From: Pedobacter sandarakinus
GTDB taxonomy: Bacteria > Bacteroidota > Bacteroidia > Sphingobacteriales > Sphingobacteriaceae
NCBI RefSeq assembly: GCF_026240095.1
Contig: NZ_JAPIVG010000008.1
Location: 16,364 to 80,363, forward strand
Length of the DNA stretch: 64,000 nt
Reading direction: 5' to 3'
Shown here: in pieces, positions 62,284 to 64,000 of the stretch
Layout of the letters: the number at the start of each line of letters is the position of its first letter
How positions within the stretch are numbered: the first letter of the stretch is position 1
The notes under the pieces: model-generated
What the model was told of the DNA's origin: nothing
Database searches by the model: none
What the model saw: only the letters and a program-made list of their open reading frames with translations
Position numbers and translations under genes: made by a program

Positions 62284-63565
62284 AATGTAGTAAATCGCTT
62301 TCAATTTCGCTAAAAAGCGGTCGCTGATGCACATCCGCCAATAAACATCTATCCCTTAGTGCGAGCAATTCGGCTTGCACATTAGTAACTGTCAATCTAA
62401 TCAAATCATCCAATAAATACCCAAAAGCCAGTACCTCCAAACGCTCCAAACGTCTATCAGGTAGCTCTCCATCAGATCTATGATAGAATGATGCGGCACC
62501 AAAGTCACTAAGTAAAGTATTCCCATCCGCATCAATTAAAATATTATGCGCATACAAATCGCCATGGGTTATTCCTTTTCCATGCAGGTGCCCACAAACG
62601 CTAGCTATGGTTAACGCAATCTTGTCTGCTACACCAGTACTTAAAGATAGGTTTTCAGTAAATACATCCCGTGTACACGTCTCCAAACTTGGCGGACTAC
62701 CTAAATTGTAATATGAAGGAGGAATAAGCTCCATAATCAAACCCTTTTTACCTTGGGTGGGCAGGTCAACTTCCTCTAAAAGTTTCACTAAACCTAAATG
62801 TTCTCCAGCACCTACAAAAGCATTCATTTCATCATGCGGATAGCCATCACTGGTAACATTACCCTTAAAAACTTTCACCGCAACATCCTTATTGGTTGTC
62901 TTATGAGTAGCTTTGAATATAGTGCCCGAAGCACCTTCACCCAAAACATCCTTCAACAAATAATCTTCAATTGAAACAACTGGTTTATGAACAACTCCCG
63001 GATGCCGATTAAAAGCATTACCTGAAAATGCAAGCCAAGCCAATTTCGGCATTACTAACAGCCAATCAGGAAGCGATGTCAATTTATTAGCAGCAACCCT
63101 CAGGAGCGTAAGATTTTGGCAATTGCCCAAAGCCTCAGGAAGCATTGTTAGGGCGTTACCAGCAAGCATGAGTTTTTCCAGTTTACTACACCTGCCTATA
63201 GATGCAGGTAGCTCACTAAGTTCATTATTGGTTAGAATTAGCCAACGTAAACTCAATCCGAGAGCACCCTCCTCAATGGTTTTAATACGGTTAGCCTTGA
63301 AACCAACAATTGATAAGTCTGGGCAATCACCAATTACACTTGGTAAAATCTCAAAATCATTATCCGAAGCAAAGAATATCTTTAGCCGTTTCAACCTTCC
63401 GAAATCTTCAGGAAGTGAGCTAAGCTTATTCCCCGATAAGTCAAGATATTCCAAACGATCAGCCAATTCAAAAATCGCTCTTGGAAAAACCGTAAGCTGT
63501 TCAGATAATTTTAGATAAGTAACGCCTTTTAGCGCTCCTTGTTCAAGTTCATTTAGGGTGTGCAA
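62261..63565 (-). CDS. leucine-rich-repeat protein kinase
   Basis: 434 aa. Residues about 15-200 are six to eight leucine-rich repeats (e.g. LEYLDLSGNKLSSLPEDF, LEKLMLAGNALTMLPEAL). From about 205 follows a protein kinase domain: Gly loop VLGEGASGTIFKA, VAVKVF with Lys231, catalytic HGDLYAHN and DFG in LLSDFGAAS. The catalytic motif is HGD rather than HRD, but Asp and Asn remain, so activity is plausible. No signal peptide or membrane helix. Start is TTG (63565); no in-frame ATG is near. Substrate and partner unknown. Confidence 0.9.
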   Translation of the reverse strand: MHTLNELEQGALKGVTYLKLSEQLTVFPRAIFELADRLEYLDLSGNKLSSLPEDFGRLKRLKIFFASDNDFEILPSVIGDCPDLSIVGFKANRIKTIEEGALGLSLRWLILTNNELSELPASIGRCSKLEKLMLAGNALTMLPEALGNCQNLTLLRVAANKLTSLPDWLLVMPKLAWLAFSGNAFNRHPGVVHKPVVSIEDYLLKDVLGEGASGTIFKATHKTTNKDVAVKVFKGNVTSDGYPHDEMNAFVGAGEHLGLVKLLEEVDLPTQGKKGLIMELIPPSYYNLGSPPSLETCTRDVFTENLSLSTGVADKIALTIASVCGHLHGKGITHGDLYAHNILIDADGNTLLSDFGAASFYHRSDGELPDRRLERLEVLAFGYLLDDLIRLTVTNVQAELLALRDRCLLADVHQRPLFSEIESDLLHFIDSPLP

Positions 63566-63582
63566 TACGTTTATTTTAGGAG

Positions 63583-63590
63583 CAAAGATA
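63583..63590 (-). promoter_or_regulatory. -7-like box of the LRR kinase gene
   Basis: TATCTTTG on the minus strand fits TANNTTTG; it leaves a leader of 10-15 nt before the TTG start. The -33 element is weak (TTG at about N21). Confidence 0.4.
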
Positions 63591-63663
63591 AGTAGAAATG
63601 CGGCGTTAGCCCAATAGCAACTGAAGATAAATAAAATAGAAGGGCAAGTTCAATGCCATTTAT

Positions 63664-63760
63664 GTTAGGTTCGGTCCCGCTGTACCTCCAATCTTTTTGC
63701 GGGCGGTGTTGCCAGCGGATTGGGCATGCTACAAAAAGTATTTCCGTCCCATCTGGCCTA
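63664..63760 (-). repeat. dispersed intergenic repeat, copy 7 (degenerate)
   Basis: The minus strand contains CAAAAAGATTGGAGGTACAG followed by CGGGACCGAACC; the GCGGGAC end matches the family, while the other end is poorly preserved. Confidence 0.45.
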
Positions 63761-63881
63761 GATGGCAGGGCCAGTAAAGTTATTTACGGAGTAGCGAAAG
63801 TTCAACCCACTACCCCCAGGTATTTATAGTTTTAGTAGGTATGCTTAAGCGCCAGTTTTAGGTTTTATAATTTGAGCCATT

Positions 63882-63979
63882 CACTTTGAACTTTCAACTT
63901 TGAACCTTGAACTTTTCACTTTCAACTTTCAACTTTCAACTTTGAACTTTCCACTCTGAACTTTCAACTTTCAACTTTC
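63882..63979 (+). repeat. heptamer microsatellite (CTTTCAA / CTTTGAA)
   Basis: About 13 tandem 7-bp units of consensus CTTTSAA, with a few substitutions (for example CTTTCCA, CTCTGAA) and one 8-bp unit. Purely intergenic. Confidence 0.8.
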
Positions 63980-64000
63980 TATCCCTTGCAGAATGCTATC

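Larger units (their letters stand above)
63566..64000. other. intergenic region after the LRR kinase start
   Basis: Holds a TATCTTTG box (63590-63583, minus strand), 17 nt before the kinase TTG start, repeat copy 7, and a heptamer microsatellite at 63882-63979. No credible gene is seen. Confidence 0.45.

Overview
The window reads as chromosomal DNA of a Bacteroidota bacterium of the Sphingobacteriaceae type, most like Pedobacter. Supporting signs are the type IX secretion giant SprA, tandem carboxypeptidase-regulatory-domain outer-membrane barrels, paired DUF1800/DUF1501 genes, moderate-to-low GC, frequent TTG/GTG starts, and promoters of the Bacteroidota form TTTG-N19/20-TANNTTTG. I see no prophage, insertion sequence or CRISPR array. 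The placement is inferred from gene content and synteny.

Layout. 0-2.5 kb: a DUF1800 gene cut by the window edge, then a Tat-exported DUF1501 protein. 3-10.4 kb: YccF; a divergent lipid pair (APP1-type phosphatidate phosphatase and YegS-type lipid kinase); a TonB-C protein; an M23 peptidase; hemolysin III; rbfA; hflX; pnuC. 10.4-11.7 kb: a DUF4160/DUF2442 gene broken by one in-frame stop, then a gene-poor stretch. 11.6-17.2 kb: translation block rplM-rpsI-rpsB-tsf, then nagA, pyrH and frr. 17.2-19.3 kb: a LacI regulator, an unusual pair of tRNA-like RNA genes with their own promoter and terminator, and an Lrp/AsnC regulator. 19.5-27.8 kb: feoAB and two paralogous outer-membrane barrels. 28-44.5 kb: a minus-strand block with vanZ, gcvH, sprA, ruvA, maeB, a LysM lytic transglycosylase, gatA, two tatA paralogues and an EnvC-like protein. 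44.8-51.9 kb: a DUF4292 lipoprotein, a TPR protein, dut, a polysaccharide flippase, acyP, a nitronate monooxygenase-like protein and an amidohydrolase. 52-57.9 kb: tRNA-Thr, two near-identical small secreted proteins, a sigma-54 response regulator convergent with a hybrid histidine kinase carrying HPt, and a WYL regulator. 58-59.4 kb: a six-unit tandem repeat array. 59.4-64 kb: DinB, RluF, RlmN and a leucine-rich-repeat protein kinase.

The most unusual object is the RNA unit at 18.29-18.77 kb. Two tandem RNAs (109 and 144 nt) fold as cloverleaves with perfect 7-bp acceptor stems, 3-bp D stems, T arms and a Leu/Ser-like class II shape, but with hugely enlarged variable regions (about 40 and 75 nt). 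Both carry a GUC (Asp-type) anticodon. The two copies differ by compensatory changes in the acceptor stem and in the variable-arm stem, so the fold appears to be under selection.

Other points to re-examine are the nonsense-interrupted DUF4160/DUF2442 gene, a dispersed intergenic repeat family (seven copies, six of them with both ends recognisable), a 13-bp helix between rpsB and tsf, several genes with the -7 promoter box a few bases before the start codon (candidate leaderless mRNAs), and the eukaryotic-like LRR kinase.
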